From: Apodemus sylvaticus
Lineage: Eukaryota; Chordata; Mammalia; Rodentia; Muridae
Length of the DNA stretch: 64,000 nt
Direction: 5' to 3'
Assembly: GCF_947179515.1 (NCBI RefSeq)
Contig: NC_067482.1
Coordinates: 79,039,444-79,103,443 of the forward strand
The translations under genes and the position numbers were made by a program. Shown here piece by piece: positions 31,984 to 41,265 of this stretch. The notes beneath the pieces are model-generated. The model was not told where the DNA came from and searched no databases. It saw only the letters and a program-made list of their open reading frames with translations. Every line of letters starts with the position of its first letter. The first letter of the stretch is position 1.

Positions 31984-33387
31984 GCACGCGCACACACACA
32001 CACACACACACACACTCGTGCACTAGGGCATCCTGTGCTTAGAGTTGTCCAGCTCTCTCACCGAGGACTGACTGACTGACTGACAGGCATTCAGAAGGCC
32101 AGAGCCCTCTCTGTGTACTTTAGAGATCAGGCCTGTCCTTTTTGTTGAATACAGAGCCTTGGCAGATGACGCAAGTGTAGTGTCCTCACACCACGCCAAG
32201 GAGGAAGGAAGGAGGAACTAACAGCCTCGGCTCACTGCACAAAAGTCACAGAAATGGAACGGAACCCCAATCTCCCAAAGTTCCCATGATGGTGAAGGGA
32301 GAGCTCTTGTGTGGTCAGGCATGGGGGCTAACAGCTCAGGGCTGAAGTGGGCTCGCTCAAGGAATCCCCAAGGACTGTCTACACAGCAACCCAGGGCCCA
32401 AGGATAAGGAGCTTTAACAAGGCCAGGGAGTCTAGGTGCCTAGGAAAGATGGTGGCCTCGGGTCCCAAGCATTGAATCCAGTAAGGTTCTGTTAAAGCTG
32501 GAGCAGCTCGAGCAGCCCCTTTGGTCTCTCTGATCAGTGGCTTCTTCACTTGACACCTGTTTCTTAAGGTTGTCCCAAGTTCACCTGAGACCTGGCATGC
32601 AGGGACATGGGGGGGAGGGGAGGATGAGCCACTCCTCTGTCTTCTGCTTCCGGCCTGACCCCCGCGTGCGACTGTGCTGAACCTATAACCTAAAGGTCGC
32701 AATCATGTTTTGAGAGGTCCCTAGAATCTATAAGAGAGCTCTCGAGGACTCCAGCCCTGGGATAAATATCTGGAACAGTCAGGGAGAGCCTTCAGTACCT
32801 GGAATGTTTGCCCCCTGTCCCCTCCCTCTGGGACTTCTTCCCAAAGCCTTCTAGTCTTTGGACATCTTTACCCATCCATCTCCTTGATCCAATGGCCCCT
32901 GTGACTTTCTATTGTTGTCCCAGGGTGACTTGTTGGCACTACTCACATTAACCCAATTCGGTCCCCGTGCCTTTTGCCAGCCCCTTTCATAGAGAGAGCA
33001 TAAACTCCAGGAGAGCTGAACCCAGACGTGTGTACTCCCCACCCTTTCTCCAAGCTAAACACCGGGCCTATCTCAGAGAGGCCTCTCGTGCCCCGAGTAA
33101 ATGAACAAACTGCTGGATGAATTGGGGGGAAAAGGGGGAGCAGGTGTCCATTCAGCAAAGCACTAAGGTCCATTTAAAAACTGCTCTGGGAGACCTGAGG
33201 GACAGATACGTTTCTCCATCCCCCACATCCAGTTTCCAATTCCCCCAAGGGGATTGGACAAGGCAGCCATCCCTCTTTGAGTCTCCAGAGGCAACAGGGT
33301 CCACACACTGGCTGGTTACTTACCACAGAATTCAGCAAGAGCCCCGAAGACTCCAGAAAGGAGCAGCAGCGCCTTCAGGAGCTCCAT
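18290..33387 (-). CDS. Tcn2: Tcn2, transcobalamin 2 (whole coding span, nine exons)
   Basis: The spliced coding sequence is complement(18290..18357, 20454..20569, 23386..23551, 24815..25001, 25121..25293, 26482..26643, 27497..27666, 28769..28961, 33324..33387): 1299 nt, 432 codons plus stop. All junctions keep frame and have GT-AG borders. The product is the secreted plasma carrier that binds cobalamin and delivers it to cells through CD320. Residues 1-18 are a signal peptide, with predicted cleavage after Ala18 before EFC. The mature part has the family's alpha/alpha barrel (to about 310) and a C-terminal beta domain containing GGFTYETQASLSGPYL-like sequence (here RGFTYETQASLSGPYL). The protein closely resembles recalled human TCN2. 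Two differences stand out: the loop around residues 185-194 is longer, and the C-terminus has two extra residues. Confidence in identity is very high. Confidence 0.98.
18905..19062 (+). repeat. B1 SINE, sense on plus strand (Tcn2 intron 8)
   Basis: 'gggcagtggtggcgcatgtc' to 'ctctgtctcgaaaaacaaaa', with an AACAAAA tail. Confidence 0.92.
19740..19965 (+). repeat. B2/B3 SINE, sense on plus strand, plus (TAA)n/(CAA)n tail
   Basis: 'gagctggagagatggtcctg' is a B2/B3 head, followed by 'cctgagtttagttcccagca' and an expanded TAA/CAA trinucleotide tail. Confidence 0.8.
20030..20245 (+). repeat. B1 SINE, sense on plus strand, with A-rich/GAAA tail
   Basis: Complete B1 from 'gccgggtgttggtggtgcac' to 'gagaaaccctgtctc', then about 75 bases of A and GAAA-rich tail. 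Confidence 0.93.
20454..20569 (-). CDS. Tcn2: Tcn2 coding exon 8
   Basis: Acceptor 'ttttctag' and donor GTGAGT; 116 nt. It encodes (T)YETQASLSGPYLTSVLGKEAG through PDTPLLQ in the beta domain, ending in phase 1. The phase-2 entry completes the Thr codon from exon 7. Confidence 0.97.
20592..20760 (+). repeat. B1 SINE, sense on plus strand (Tcn2 intron 7)
   Basis: 'gccgggcagtggtggcgcat' to 'aaccctgtctcgaaaa', flanked by the words 'aaaagcagctgct' and 'aaaagtagctgct', a near-perfect target-site duplication. It inserted only about 20 bases from the exon 8 acceptor. Confidence 0.94.
21115..21185 (+). repeat. ID-type tRNA-derived SINE fragment, sense
   Basis: 'gtgtggcttagcggtagacc' resembles the ID/B4 A box, followed by 'gtttgacctccagtggcaaa' in place of the B box. 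Confidence 0.5.
21600..21715. repeat. Purine-rich GGAGG/GGAAG simple repeat
   Basis: An almost pure purine strand of GGA/GGGA/GGAA units, able to form triplex or G-rich structures. Confidence 0.9.
21820..21965 (+). repeat. Old interspersed repeat fragment, same type as 4170-4560
   Basis: 'gattaatcttgattattatc', 'gggatttagagtcaccatgg' and 'tttctagattagcttaatta' match the 5' part of the recalled repeat. Name uncertain. Confidence 0.4.
22320..22465 (+). repeat. B1 SINE, sense on plus strand, diverged
   Basis: 'tttgatcccaacactcagga' to 'gagaaaccctgtcttgaaaa', slightly 5'-truncated. Confidence 0.85.
22989..23160 (-). repeat. (TC)n-poly(T) and B1 SINE, antisense
   Basis: The TC run and T-tract (22989-23022) lead into 'gacaaggtttctctatatag', and the B1 ends at 'gctggaattaaaggcc', lacking its first bases. 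Confidence 0.88.
23386..23551 (-). CDS. Tcn2: Tcn2 coding exon 7
   Basis: Acceptor 'cctggcatag' and donor GTGAGG; 166 nt, entering in phase 1 and leaving in phase 2. It encodes (V)MLVPAVEEPAHISEIISVT and continues to AQDIRGF(T), the linker into the beta domain. Confidence 0.97.
24095..24545 (+). repeat. Old interspersed repeat fragment, family uncertain
   Basis: 'ctgcttgccctcgctctcac', 'cattcctttgctgatattaa' and 'ccaatccaataaatcatcct' are shared in order with the 30875-31570 block. It is probably a LINE or LTR 3' end; the AATAAA inside lies in the intron antisense to Tcn2. Confidence 0.4.
24815..25001 (-). CDS. Tcn2: Tcn2 coding exon 6
   Basis: Acceptor 'tcttcctcacag' and donor GTAGCT; 187 nt, phase 0 to 1. 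It reads MLMASPASGVGLGTACVKAG then the QDGAFQNPLMISQLLP block and ends FPDCQAPR(V). The QNP and MISQLLPxLNxKTY words are family signatures. Confidence 0.97.
25121..25293 (-). CDS. Tcn2: Tcn2 coding exon 5
   Basis: Acceptor 'tatcccccag' and donor GTAGGA; 173 nt, phase 1 to 0. It encodes (D)TEAMAGLAFTCLERFNFNSD and ends FGNIYSTPLALQ. Confidence 0.97.
25748..25902 (-). repeat. B1 SINE, antisense on plus strand (Tcn2 intron 4)
   Basis: T-tract, 'gacagggtttctctgtatag' to 'ccaccaccgcctggc'. 'gggaattttt' lies on both sides, so the target-site duplication is intact. Confidence 0.95.
26482..26643 (-). CDS. Tcn2: Tcn2 coding exon 4
   Basis: Acceptor 'aatcccag' and donor GTGAGT; 162 nt, phase 1 to 1. 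It encodes (G)HNHEGHPHTSYYQYSLSILA and ends YQGHLSV(D). The last loop aligns with the human segment carrying cobalt-coordinating His173 (mature numbering). Here the aligned codon is CTC (Leu194), next to His193. Confidence 0.97.
27497..27666 (-). CDS. Tcn2: Tcn2 coding exon 3
   Basis: Acceptor 'cctcgtcctag' and donor GTAAGG; 170 nt, phase 2 to 1. It encodes (R)STSGDDSSGCQTKLSGGSLA, then LYLLALRANCEF, and ends FLEDEKKAI(G). Confidence 0.97.
27998..28040. repeat. (GT)n microsatellite
   Basis: About 19 GT units, immediately left of an inverted B1. Confidence 0.97.
28041..28203 (-). repeat. B1 SINE, antisense (Tcn2 intron 2)
   Basis: 'gacaggatttatctgtgtag' to 'gtacaccactacgcctagtg', moderately diverged. 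Confidence 0.88.
28335..28577 (+). repeat. Degenerate tandem repeat, three copies, about 70-bp period
   Basis: TGAATTA starts at 28335, 28437 and 28507, each followed by a (t/c)tg(t/c)cttag-like block and then '(c)aga(a/g)agagttaggtgctgct'-type sequence. Copy 1 is longer by about 32 bases. It lies in Tcn2 intron 2, near exon 2. Confidence 0.6.
28769..28961 (-). CDS. Tcn2: Tcn2 coding exon 2
   Basis: Acceptor 'cattttcttttctcag' and donor GTATTA; 193 nt, phase 1 to 2. It encodes (V)IPRIDSQLVERLGQRLLPWM and ends KLHYQQCLL(R). This is the first helical part of the mature protein. Confidence 0.97.
29150..29335 (+). repeat. B1 SINE, sense on plus strand, A-rich tail
   Basis: 'gagccgggcagggtgcgcac' to 'gagaaaccctgtttcaaaaa', with a 50-base AAAAG/AAAG tail. 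Confidence 0.93.
30530..30755 (-). repeat. B4-type composite SINE, antisense
   Basis: An inverted B1-like half ('cagggtctccggattgcagg', 'gtgtaagccaccacacctgg') is followed by an inverted ID-like half ('gcaggcactctcccaactaa', 'gctctagctcagc'). Confidence 0.75.
30875..31570 (+). repeat. Old interspersed repeat split by a CTTT tract and B2
   Basis: 'ggctaatcttcgttgtcaac' and 'ttcactacatctggaatcaa' on the left, and 'tttgcctgctctccctcact' and 'tacactgaagaccatccgct' on the right, belong to one old element. It is interrupted at about 30957-31290. Confidence 0.45.
30957..31290 (-). mobile_element. B2 SINE, antisense, with expanded (CTTT)n tail
   Basis: The plus strand shows about 15 CTTT units, a T/C-rich run, ATTTATTTA blocks, then inverted B2 ('gtgagccaccatgtggttgc' to 'gccatctctccagcct'). 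The words 'gaggagattttct' (left) and 'gaggcattttctt' (right) look like a target-site duplication. Confidence 0.85.
31676..31878 (+). mobile_element. URR1-like non-autonomous hAT DNA transposon
   Basis: It starts CAGTGGTCCTCAACCTG and ends in an imperfect inverted match (GTTGTGAACCACTA). Internal words 'attcataacagtagcaaaat' and 'caccacaacatgaggaactg' fit the rodent URR1/Charlie-type element as I recall it. There is no coding capacity. Confidence 0.7.
31905..32014. repeat. (CA)n microsatellite with CACG interruptions
   Basis: About 50 CA units broken twice by GCACGC-type units. Confidence 0.97.
33324..33387 (-). CDS. Tcn2: Tcn2 coding exon 1 (start codon, signal peptide)
   Basis: ATG at 33387-33385, preceded by 'cctgcc'. 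It encodes MELLKALLLLSGVFGALAEFC plus one base and ends at donor GTAAGT. The hydrophobic run LLKALLLLSGVFGALA is a classical signal peptide. Confidence 0.97.
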
Positions 33388-33460
33388 GGCAGGCACAGGC
33401 GGGAGGTGGGAGACTCCTGGGTCTCGCCTTGAGGGGCTTGTCTGACTGCTACCGGTCACT
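33388..33460 (-). other. Tcn2: Tcn2 5' UTR proximal to the ATG
   Basis: Sequence upstream of the ATG includes a possible acceptor 'cctctttctaag' (minus strand), which would permit splicing from an upstream untranslated exon. The UTR boundary is not determinable. Confidence 0.4.
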
Positions 33461-33937
33461 TGCTTAGAAAGAGGCAGCTCCCCTGATAAATTGTCCCTCC
33501 AACAGCCGGAAGCACGCTGCTAAATCAGCAGAGACAAGGGGGGAAAGGTCTGTTATGGGGCAGAAGGCCAAAGAACAGAAGAAGGAAGGAAGGAAGGGCA
33601 GAGTGGCTTGTCCTCCAGATGGGAACAAAAAGGGACTCCGTGGGGCAACTTGAAGCCTACTTATCTGTCCCCAAAGCTTTAAAGACCCCGGAAGCAGCAC
33701 AGAAAGCCTGACGCCCAGCCTATCCCAACTCTATCTGACAGTGCTTGCCGGGGTCCGCCCTGCCCCTGCTCGTACACCCGACTCTCCACCTGCACACCGC
33801 AGCCCTCTGCCCCACCACACACACCCCAGCCCTGCCTGCACACCCCCACCGTTGCTGCTCTGGCTGCAGACAGTCAGGATCAGGGTACCTACCTGCTGCA
33901 CTTTCCGGGAGTCCCTGGAAAGTACTTACCCTTACTT

Positions 33938-34010
33938 TGACTCTCGGGACAAGAAACGGAGCGGGGAAACTGTGGTGATCACGTGACAGAGCTCTCTAGT
34001 GTCAGCTGTT
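33938..34010 (-). promoter_or_regulatory. Tcn2: Candidate Tcn2 distal promoter/first exon with E-box
   Basis: GATCACGTGAC at 33977-33987 contains a CACGTG E-box. About 37 bases downstream on the minus strand there is a strong donor, AAGG|GTAAGTAC, at 33940/33939. This suggests a short untranslated exon ending at 33940. The surroundings are TATA-less and C-rich. As I recall, the human TCN2 promoter is TATA-less and E-box dependent. Confidence 0.4.
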
Positions 34011-34584
34011 CTCTGCCGCCAGCCTGCCAAGGAGGCGGGGCAGCTGCTGGACCTGGCCCAGACAAACAAGTCTCAATCAACCAGACTCAGCCCTGCCGGG
34101 GTTTCCTGGAGGCGACAGAACAAGTGAATCCAGCAAGTTGCACAACCTTTAGGAGCAGGGAGACTCAAAGGAGGAATCTAGCAGCAGCGCTGGGTGACCT
34201 TGGCTAGAGTGTTTAACCTCTCTGAGTTTCAAATTATTCGCGCTCTCTCTCTAAAATGAGAGCATTGACCAAGATCATCCTAACAGCAATTTTCCAGTTT
34301 CACTTGTGAGGATGTTGAGACCATACAATGCCTCTAATCCTCTTCAAATGAGATGTTTGTTACAATTATTTTTATCGCAAACTGCCAAAGGTCACACTTT
34401 CAAGAGAACCTATTTTTGTGCCAGGGTAATTATCGCAAGCTAAGACCCAACACAGATATATATGGACCTGGATAGCAGTTATTAATTAGCCATACTCGTT
34501 AATGTAATGCATGTGTTGTTGCTGGCCTAGGTCATGTTGTTAGGGAAACTAAAAAAGACAAAGGACTACATCAGAATTTGGGGG

Positions 34585-34835
34585 TCACATGTGGTGTGCA
34601 CATCTCTAGCCCCAGCCACTCAGGAGACTGAAGGACAGATTGGCAGCCAGCTTGACCGACCGTGAGACCCTATCTCTTTAAAAGGAGAAAGAGAAGCTGG
34701 AAGAGGAGGGGGGTGGGAGCCAAGTGGGGTTCTTGGTGCACACCTATATCTAGAGTGTGGGAGGCTGAGGCAGGAGAATCACTCCAAGTTCCAAGCCAGA
34801 CTGGGCTACTGAGACCTCATCTCAAAACTCAGGGA
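34585..34835 (+). repeat. Two old B1-like SINE relics, sense
   Basis: Two diverged copies: 'tctctagccccagccactca' and 'gtgtgggaggctgaggcagg' with 'caagccagactgggctactg'. Confidence 0.55.
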
Positions 34836-34952
34836 GACACAACATGGGGAAGGAAGGAAGGAGGGAGGGAGGGAAGGAAGGAGCAGCAATCAGCTCGGAT
34901 TAAGAAGGGAAGTCTGCGTGCACGTGCATTTTGCTGGGAGAAGAGGCTACAG

Positions 34953-35392
34953 TGTTGTGGGTACTCACCAGAGGTGACCGCTCTAACGTGGGTTTGAGCC
35001 AATAGAAGGTCTTTATTAGCCGGACTGACTACACTGGGTGTTTGGGATCCCTGTGTAGAGAGCCTAGACTTTCTCAGGGTGAGCTTTTATGCACAATAAC
35101 CTTGTCCTGGGTTGACACACTTCAGTTAACAAGAACAATTAGCCAGAAATGTTTCTACAGAAGCCAAAAAGCGAGGTGAGTACATTCAGAGACTTTCCCA
35201 GAACTGTGGACTTTGATGGATTAGGTCTTTGTTTTGGTTTTGGCAGGTGGTGCTGCCTACACGACATGCTGGGTTTTAGAGGTACTTCCATCATGGAGTC
35301 ACCTGTGCTCAGGTCTGGAGCCCTGTGATAACAATGTCACTGGGAAACTATTTCTACCAAGGCCATGCACTCAGGTGTAATGTATCCTAACA
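34953..35392 (-). mobile_element. Probable solo ERV LTR, antisense
   Basis: A 440-bp block bounded by TGTTG on the left and TAACA on the right. An inverted polyadenylation signal (TTTATT) lies near 35012, in 'gccaatagaaggtctttatt', a phrase I recall from rodent LTRs. No target-site duplication was found, and the family is unknown. Confidence 0.4.
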
Positions 35393-36670
35393 ACTGATCA
35401 TCTTTGAGGGTCTACTACTCTTTTTTTTAACGGAGATTTCTTTTTCTTCTCCTAACATCGTAGGCTCTCAAACTTTTGCTATTGTAAAACATTTTATAAG
35501 AATGAAACTCCCCATTCTAGCCTGGGCTGCTATATAACTTTGGCCAAGGCCAGGGGCTGCAAGGAAGGAATTTCTGGACCTCACATTCCACACCTGCCTT
35601 AACTTTCCAGTTTCTAAGAAAACAGACTCTCTGGAGTCACTGAGCTGTCCAGACCTGAAGCTGACCCTCCCGCACAGCCCTGGTGGCTTCGAATCTCCAT
35701 CAAAATCTCCACGGTTGACCTTTGACTCAGCTCCACCTTCCCTCTGGCCTTCAGCGACCTTTGTCTGTGAAGAGCCCACAGGGTCTGTGCGGGGACCCTC
35801 TCCTATATGAAAGGTCAGCACCCCCAGTTCTCTTGGCTAGAACAGAGCCCACTGTTAGAAATATAATCCCAAGGAGAAAAATCCACGTGTAGGCACACGC
35901 AGACCACATGAGAAGGACAGGCAGAACAAATGTGGGCCCATGCAGGTACACAGAGAACATTCATTGTGTAATAAAAATCCACGATGTTACAATCTGAGTT
36001 CACAGAAGCAGGTGGAAAAATGAGCCCATGACCGCTCCTCGGTGTGGTGGAGGAGAAGGTGTTTAGTGTAGAGATGAGGAAGCGCGCAGCCAAGGGCACC
36101 TGGAAGGGTTCAGACTGAACTAGGCCACGAGAAGAGACGAGAGGAGAGAAAAAGGAAGAGGGGGCAGAGAGAGAGAGAGGCCAAGGGCACCAAGAGAATG
36201 TGTAGCCAAAATGGCTGAGTTAGATAGGAGAAAACAGAAGAGAAGAAGCAGGGGGAGGGGAAGGGAGGCGCAGGGACTGGAGAGCTGTAGGGTAGGGGTG
36301 GGGTATGCCAGCCAGGTTCTTGTGAGCAGGGACTGAGAGAGCTTAGAGGCACCAGGGTGCCCGATAAGCACCGCAGGCATAGGGCAGGGGAGGAGCCATA
36401 TGTCCCTTTTGCCAGAGACCAGGAGAATGAGTCCTTTTAGCAAGTAGGAACCATCTTAAGTCTCCGAGGGAATGCTGGCTTGTCTAAATGCCAGAGTTTG
36501 CAAAAAGGAATTTCCTGACATCTGACAACTGGAAAGGTCTGAAGGGGTGATAGAGATCAGGAGGGAACTATGGAGAGGTGGGAACCAGGAAGGAGTGGGG
36601 GGGGGGGCAGGTAAGAGAATACCAGGAGAGGGGACACATGAGGGCAGAGGACACTGACACACCCGTGTGC
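35393..36670. other. Intergenic sequence with no gene seen
   Basis: Mostly unique and purine-rich from 36120 to 36660. No recognisable coding exon or SINE. Confidence 0.5.
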
Positions 36671-36686
36671 AAATGCCACACCCCTT

Positions 36687-36884
36687 TTTTAAAAACAATT
36701 TTTAAAGGTTTATTTATTTATTTATTATATGTAAGTACACTGTAGCTGTCTTCAGACACTCCAGAAGAGAGAGTCAAATCTTGTTTCAGATGGTTGTGAG
36801 CCACCATGTGGTTGCTTGGATTTGAACTCAGTACCTCAGGAAGAGCAGTCAGTGCTCTTAACCGCTGAGCCCTCTCTCCAGTCC
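36687..36884 (-). mobile_element. B2 SINE, antisense, with target-site duplication
   Basis: Inverted B2 from the ATTTATTTA tail to 'gagccctctctccagtc'. It is flanked by AAATGCCACACCCCTT (36671-36686) and AAATGCCACACTCCTT (36885-36900), which differ at one base. Confidence 0.95.
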
Positions 36885-36926
36885 AAATGCCACACTCCTT
36901 ACTCTCTATGATAACTTAATGTTAGT

Positions 36927-37141
36927 AGGGGCTGGGGTGGTGGCTCAGTAGGTAGGGGGGTCGCCTAGCTTATCCACTTTATGCCTAATAAACTGGGCGT
37001 GGTAGCGCATGCTTGTGATTCAAGTGCTCCAGAAGCTGAGGCAGAAGCATTGCTGAGAGTTTGAAGCCATTCTGTGCTATCTAGGACAGCCTGGGCTATA
37101 GTTGTGAGATCTTGAAAAAAAAAAGTGTGTGTGTGTGTGTG

Positions 37142-37180
<39 letters not shown>
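36927..37180 (+). repeat. B4-type SINE, sense, followed by (GT)n
   Basis: An ID/B2-like head ('ggctggggtggtggctcagt') is joined to a B1-like body ('aactgggcgtggtagcgcat'), then an A tract and a GT microsatellite. Confidence 0.75.
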
Positions 37181-37330
37181 TCTTGTTGGTTTTGTTTGTT
37201 TTTGGTTTTGTTTGCTATGGTTTGGTTTTGAAGATAGGATCTCACCATGTAAATTAGGCTAGCCTTAAACTATTCATCCTCCTGCCTCCACCCTGCAGGT
37301 GCCAGGGTTACATGCACAATCAGAGCTATC

Positions 37331-39949
37331 CTGGGAACACCCCAGATAAAATGACAACAGGAACAACTGATTACACCTCAAAAGCAAAGTAAGACTAACT
37401 GATGGACTAGGACTTCAGATGTGTACCACACGCATGCATGCACACATGTGCACAGACTTCCCTAAACCTGCTTCTTTGTAAACTGGGAGTGTGGCACTTT
37501 CCCCGTAGATGTCCTTGTGGTTTTCAGCTTTATTTGGATCTATTTGACAAAAACCTGTGCACATTTAAAAGGTATCCAACAGGATGGTTTGTATTCACGT
37601 ATGCTGTGAAAAGCTTCTGGTTATAAAAAACATTTAACATGTTTTGGGCCACTGTCCTCCTAGTACAGCAGTCACTACCATCTGTATCAGAAGCAATTCT
37701 CCTGGGAGGGGACCTGACATTCCCTCACAGAAGGAAGGCGTGGGGAGGGCCAGTAGACCCTCAGCAGAGACTGCGGCCACTTCCCACACCTCCCACCCAG
37801 CTGTGTGTAATTCTGCCCTAACTTCAGGTTGCTTCTGGTCCCAGAGGTGCCAGCAAGGGTAGAAAATAAACTGAAGTGACAACTCCATCTGGGCAGCTGT
37901 TAGGATGTCACCATCCATGCTGAGTGAGACTTTTCTGGGCCACTCATGCTCGGTGAAGAAATCTAATAAACCCAGGGGTTTTACCAACGTCTCTCACTGG
38001 AGCCCCATCTCGGTGGGGGTAGACATTTGCTCTCATTCCCACAGGAAAAGTTCAAATGATATCCGTCACCTTATTAGTCAGTGTACCTGTGTGTGTGTGT
38101 GTGTGTGTATACATGTGTGTTTGTGTATGTGGGTGTGTGTAAGTTGAGAACACATTTCGGTTTACTTAACAGATGGCCGAGCCAATAATCTAAATGCTAA
38201 TGAGGCTTTGTGACACAGTTCCAACTGTAATGAGACTGCTTGACAAAGTTCCAGCTTTCAGCAGAGAGATGTCTGGCTCATGGCTGTTTTGGGATAAAAT
38301 TTTCTATGTTTCTGGTGTTCCCTAATTGCCTTTTACCTTTGAAAGCACTGTTGTGGTGTTCTGAGATGGTCTGAGGGAGAGAAATGGAATAGGAAGAAAA
38401 TACCTGAATTAAAAATAAATATAATCTTTTAAGTTTATTTTGTCTTTACCTTGCTCCCGGAGGCTGGGACAGAGGCCAAGACTGTGGACATGCAGAAAAC
38501 CCACAAATAAAGTAGGGAACATTTCCTGCTAATTCTATAGAGATATCAGTCTGGGTAAGTTTATAAAAAGAAAGGATATGCAAAAGAGTTCAGGAAGGTA
38601 GGAATCAGGAGAACCTAGGTTAATTAGAAGTCCCGCCGCATCTTACTGGAGACTACTAAAACAGTAAGGATAGTAACTTTGTGGAGACTGGAGTCTGACT
38701 TTCTCCTCACATACAACAGTGAATTGAGTATAGAAAACATATTGGAGAGACATTGTATAAGAAATAAAAAAAGGAAATAAGAAATAGAAAGGCTTGAAAT
38801 TCAGTTATAATTCAGCCTGTCAAGTTTTTGCTTTGCTTGTTAGGATCACATTTAAAAGATTAACTTTTTCAGACTTCAAACTGTTGAGTACCTGTAACCA
38901 AAAGGCTTTGATAGGGCGGAGACCAAGGCCTCTCCTCTGCGCCCCGCCTAACTAAACTTTATCCAAGAATCACAAGAGATTCAATTGACCCTTAGCACAG
39001 AGTCTGACACATGGCTCCAGTTCATTTGGCGTCAGCCCTTCCCAACGACTACGGCAGCTCAGGAAAGAGTATGAACCACGAACAGTTAGCGTCCACTTAG
39101 CAAGTTTCCAGATTCTATGGTCTGCGGCCAAACTGAGAAAGAGAAAACCTCTGTGCATGTAGCCCAAGACTCAGAGTATTGTAAGTGGTGGTGGTGGAAG
39201 CAGCCGATGGGAGTGTGGCTGAGAGGCTGGGCCTCTGAGTTGCCGGGTGACAGGCCTCACCACACCCCTGCACCTCCTCTCTTCAAGTAGCTTCACTGGC
39301 CAGAACTCTTAAAGGAAGCACGTTGGTTCCTGCTGACAAGTCCCAGGAGGGCTTTCTGTACCTGGCCTTCACACTGCTTTGTGTCTCCTGTGAGGAGCTC
39401 TGCCAAAATGGACACTCAACCTACCTTGCTTGCTTTGGCCTTATTTCTGGCCAAGAAGTGCTCCAGGCAGAGAACGGTGCAGGGGAAGCCAGAGAGGGCC
39501 AAGGAAAGGGAGCTGGCAAGGATGCCCGGTTCCTGCCACGCTCTGGTGTCTTAGATTGGGATAAGCTGCTTACTGCTGAGTAGGCTTACGGCTGTCACCT
39601 TTTCTCTCTGCTGCAGTTTCCTTCATCGTTAGGGGAACTAGAACAGTTCCCAGGCTGTGATTTCAGCTATAGATCACCCCTTCTGGCTTGTCCTGTTATT
39701 TTGATTATTACGTGACACTGGCTAGCTTGGTACTTGCCAAGTTGCTAAGATTATACTCATGCTACCACACCTTGCCCTGTAAATATTTTTTTAATTTGTT
39801 TTGCTATTTATTCTGTGCATGCGTGTCTTTGTCTATGTTTCTGCCACTTGCATGTCTAATACGCAGGTTGTAGCTAGAGGTTTCATTGTGAACTCAAGTG
39901 AAGCCATTATAGAGAGCTATACATATTACTTTTCAACGTTGTGATGGTT
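37331..39949. other. Intergenic sequence with no gene seen
   Basis: It holds a short GT repeat near 38091-38145 and a 30-bp tandem duplication at 38198-38257. Two GC-richer patches (38915-38950, 39185-39290) could be regulatory, but nothing specific is demonstrable. Confidence 0.45.
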
Positions 39950-40130
39950 TTTTTTTAAAGTTATTTATTTTATGTATATGAATACACTGTCATTGTCTTC
40001 AGACACCAGAAGAGGGCATTGGATCCCATTACAGATGTTTGAAGGCCACCATGTGGTTACTGGGAATTGAACTCAGGACCTCTGGAAAAGCAGTCAGTGC
40101 TCTTAACTGCTGAGCCATCTCCCCAGCCCT
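39950..40130 (-). mobile_element. B2 SINE, antisense
   Basis: Inverted B2 ('gccaccatgtggttactggg' to 'gagccatctccccagccc') inserted into an older repeat. 'gtgatggtt' and 'gtgattgtt' on the two sides look like the duplicated target. Confidence 0.9.
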
Positions 40131-40374
40131 GTGATTGTTTGTTTTAATTGTCAGTTTGATATGATTTAGAATCATCTGGGAAGGGCATCCTCCCAGGAGA
40201 AGGAAGGGCATCTTCCTCCCCAGTTGAAGGATTGCTTAGGTTAGGTCGTGACACCTAAGGGCAATTATCTTGATTATATGGAGCTGAGAGACCACTGAAA
40301 AGAAACTAAGACATGAAGATACATAAGTATTTCTTCATTTTGTCTGTTGAGAGGGTATAAAGATAGGGCTTATC

Positions 40375-40580
40375 CCCGGGCAGTGGTGGTGCACGCCTGT
40401 AATCGCAGCATTCTGGGAGGCAGAGGCAGGCAGATTTCTGAGTTCGAGGCCAGCCTGGTCTACAGAGTGAGTTCCAGGACAGCCAGGGCTATACAGAGAA
40501 ACCCTGTCTCAAAAAAAACCAAACCCAAAAAAACCAAACCAAACCAAACCAAAACAAACCAAAACAAAACAAAAAAAAGA
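40375..40580 (+). repeat. B1 SINE, sense, with long A-rich (AAACC)n tail
   Basis: 'ccgggcagtggtggtgcacg' to 'gaaaccctgtctc', followed by an 80-base A/C tail. 'gatagggcttat' occurs on both sides, so the target-site duplication is clear. Confidence 0.95.
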
Positions 40581-40654
40581 TAGGGCTTATCTCTGGTGAC
40601 CTGATTCTCAGGTCTTGGTTTATAATTTCATCCTCCAATAAGAAAGCAGAGGAG

Positions 40655-40870
40655 CCTGAAGAGATGGCCTAGTGGTTAGGAGCACTGTGTGTGCTTCACA
40701 AGGACTTGATTTCAGTTCCCATCACCCACATGACAGTTCACAATTGTTTGGTTTTAATACCACTGTTCTAATTTGTCGCTCTACATGTTCCCATTCCAGC
40801 TAGTGAGGGGTTCTCTCCTGCAGACTTCCCCACGCCCCACTCGTGTGCATGTGTATGTGCATAGGTAAAT
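40655..40870 (+). repeat. B3-type SINE, sense, diverged
   Basis: 'gagcctgaagagatggccta' and 'gatttcagttcccatcaccc' fit the B3 head and B box. Confidence 0.65.
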
Positions 40871-41216
40871 AGTTAATCATTTGTACTGATCAGGCCTCTG
40901 CACCAGGTCCCCAATGAGTCCCTCTCAGGGCAGCTCTCATTGTCACCGCCAAGCCAATCTTTCCCAGCTAGCTCTCACAGCATCCTAGCTGTGTTTCCTC
41001 TCTGCCATAGACTCTGTAAACTGAGGGAATCCTGTGCTCCCGTTCTGCACCCAAATACCTGGTAAAGCATGACTCTTAAATAGTTAACCAAATATCTTTA
41101 TGTGTATAAAACTCCCAATTACATAATGCCAACTCACAATGGATGAGAAAGTCTTATCCCAATATTTCTAACCTCTCCAAAACACCAGAAATATGTCTGA
41201 AGCCATCTGGATATCC

Positions 41217-41223
41217 GCGTCTG

Positions 41224-41256
<33 letters not shown>

Positions 41257-41265
41257 GTCTCTCTG

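Larger units (their letters stand above)
28962..33323 (-). other. Tcn2: Tcn2 intron 1
   Basis: A 4.4-kb intron (donor GTAAGT at 33323-33318, acceptor AG at 28963-28962). It contains B1, B4, B2, a URR1-type DNA element, a (CTTT)n tract and a long (CA)n tract. The region 32040-33300 is mostly unique with no gene seen. Confidence 0.9.
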
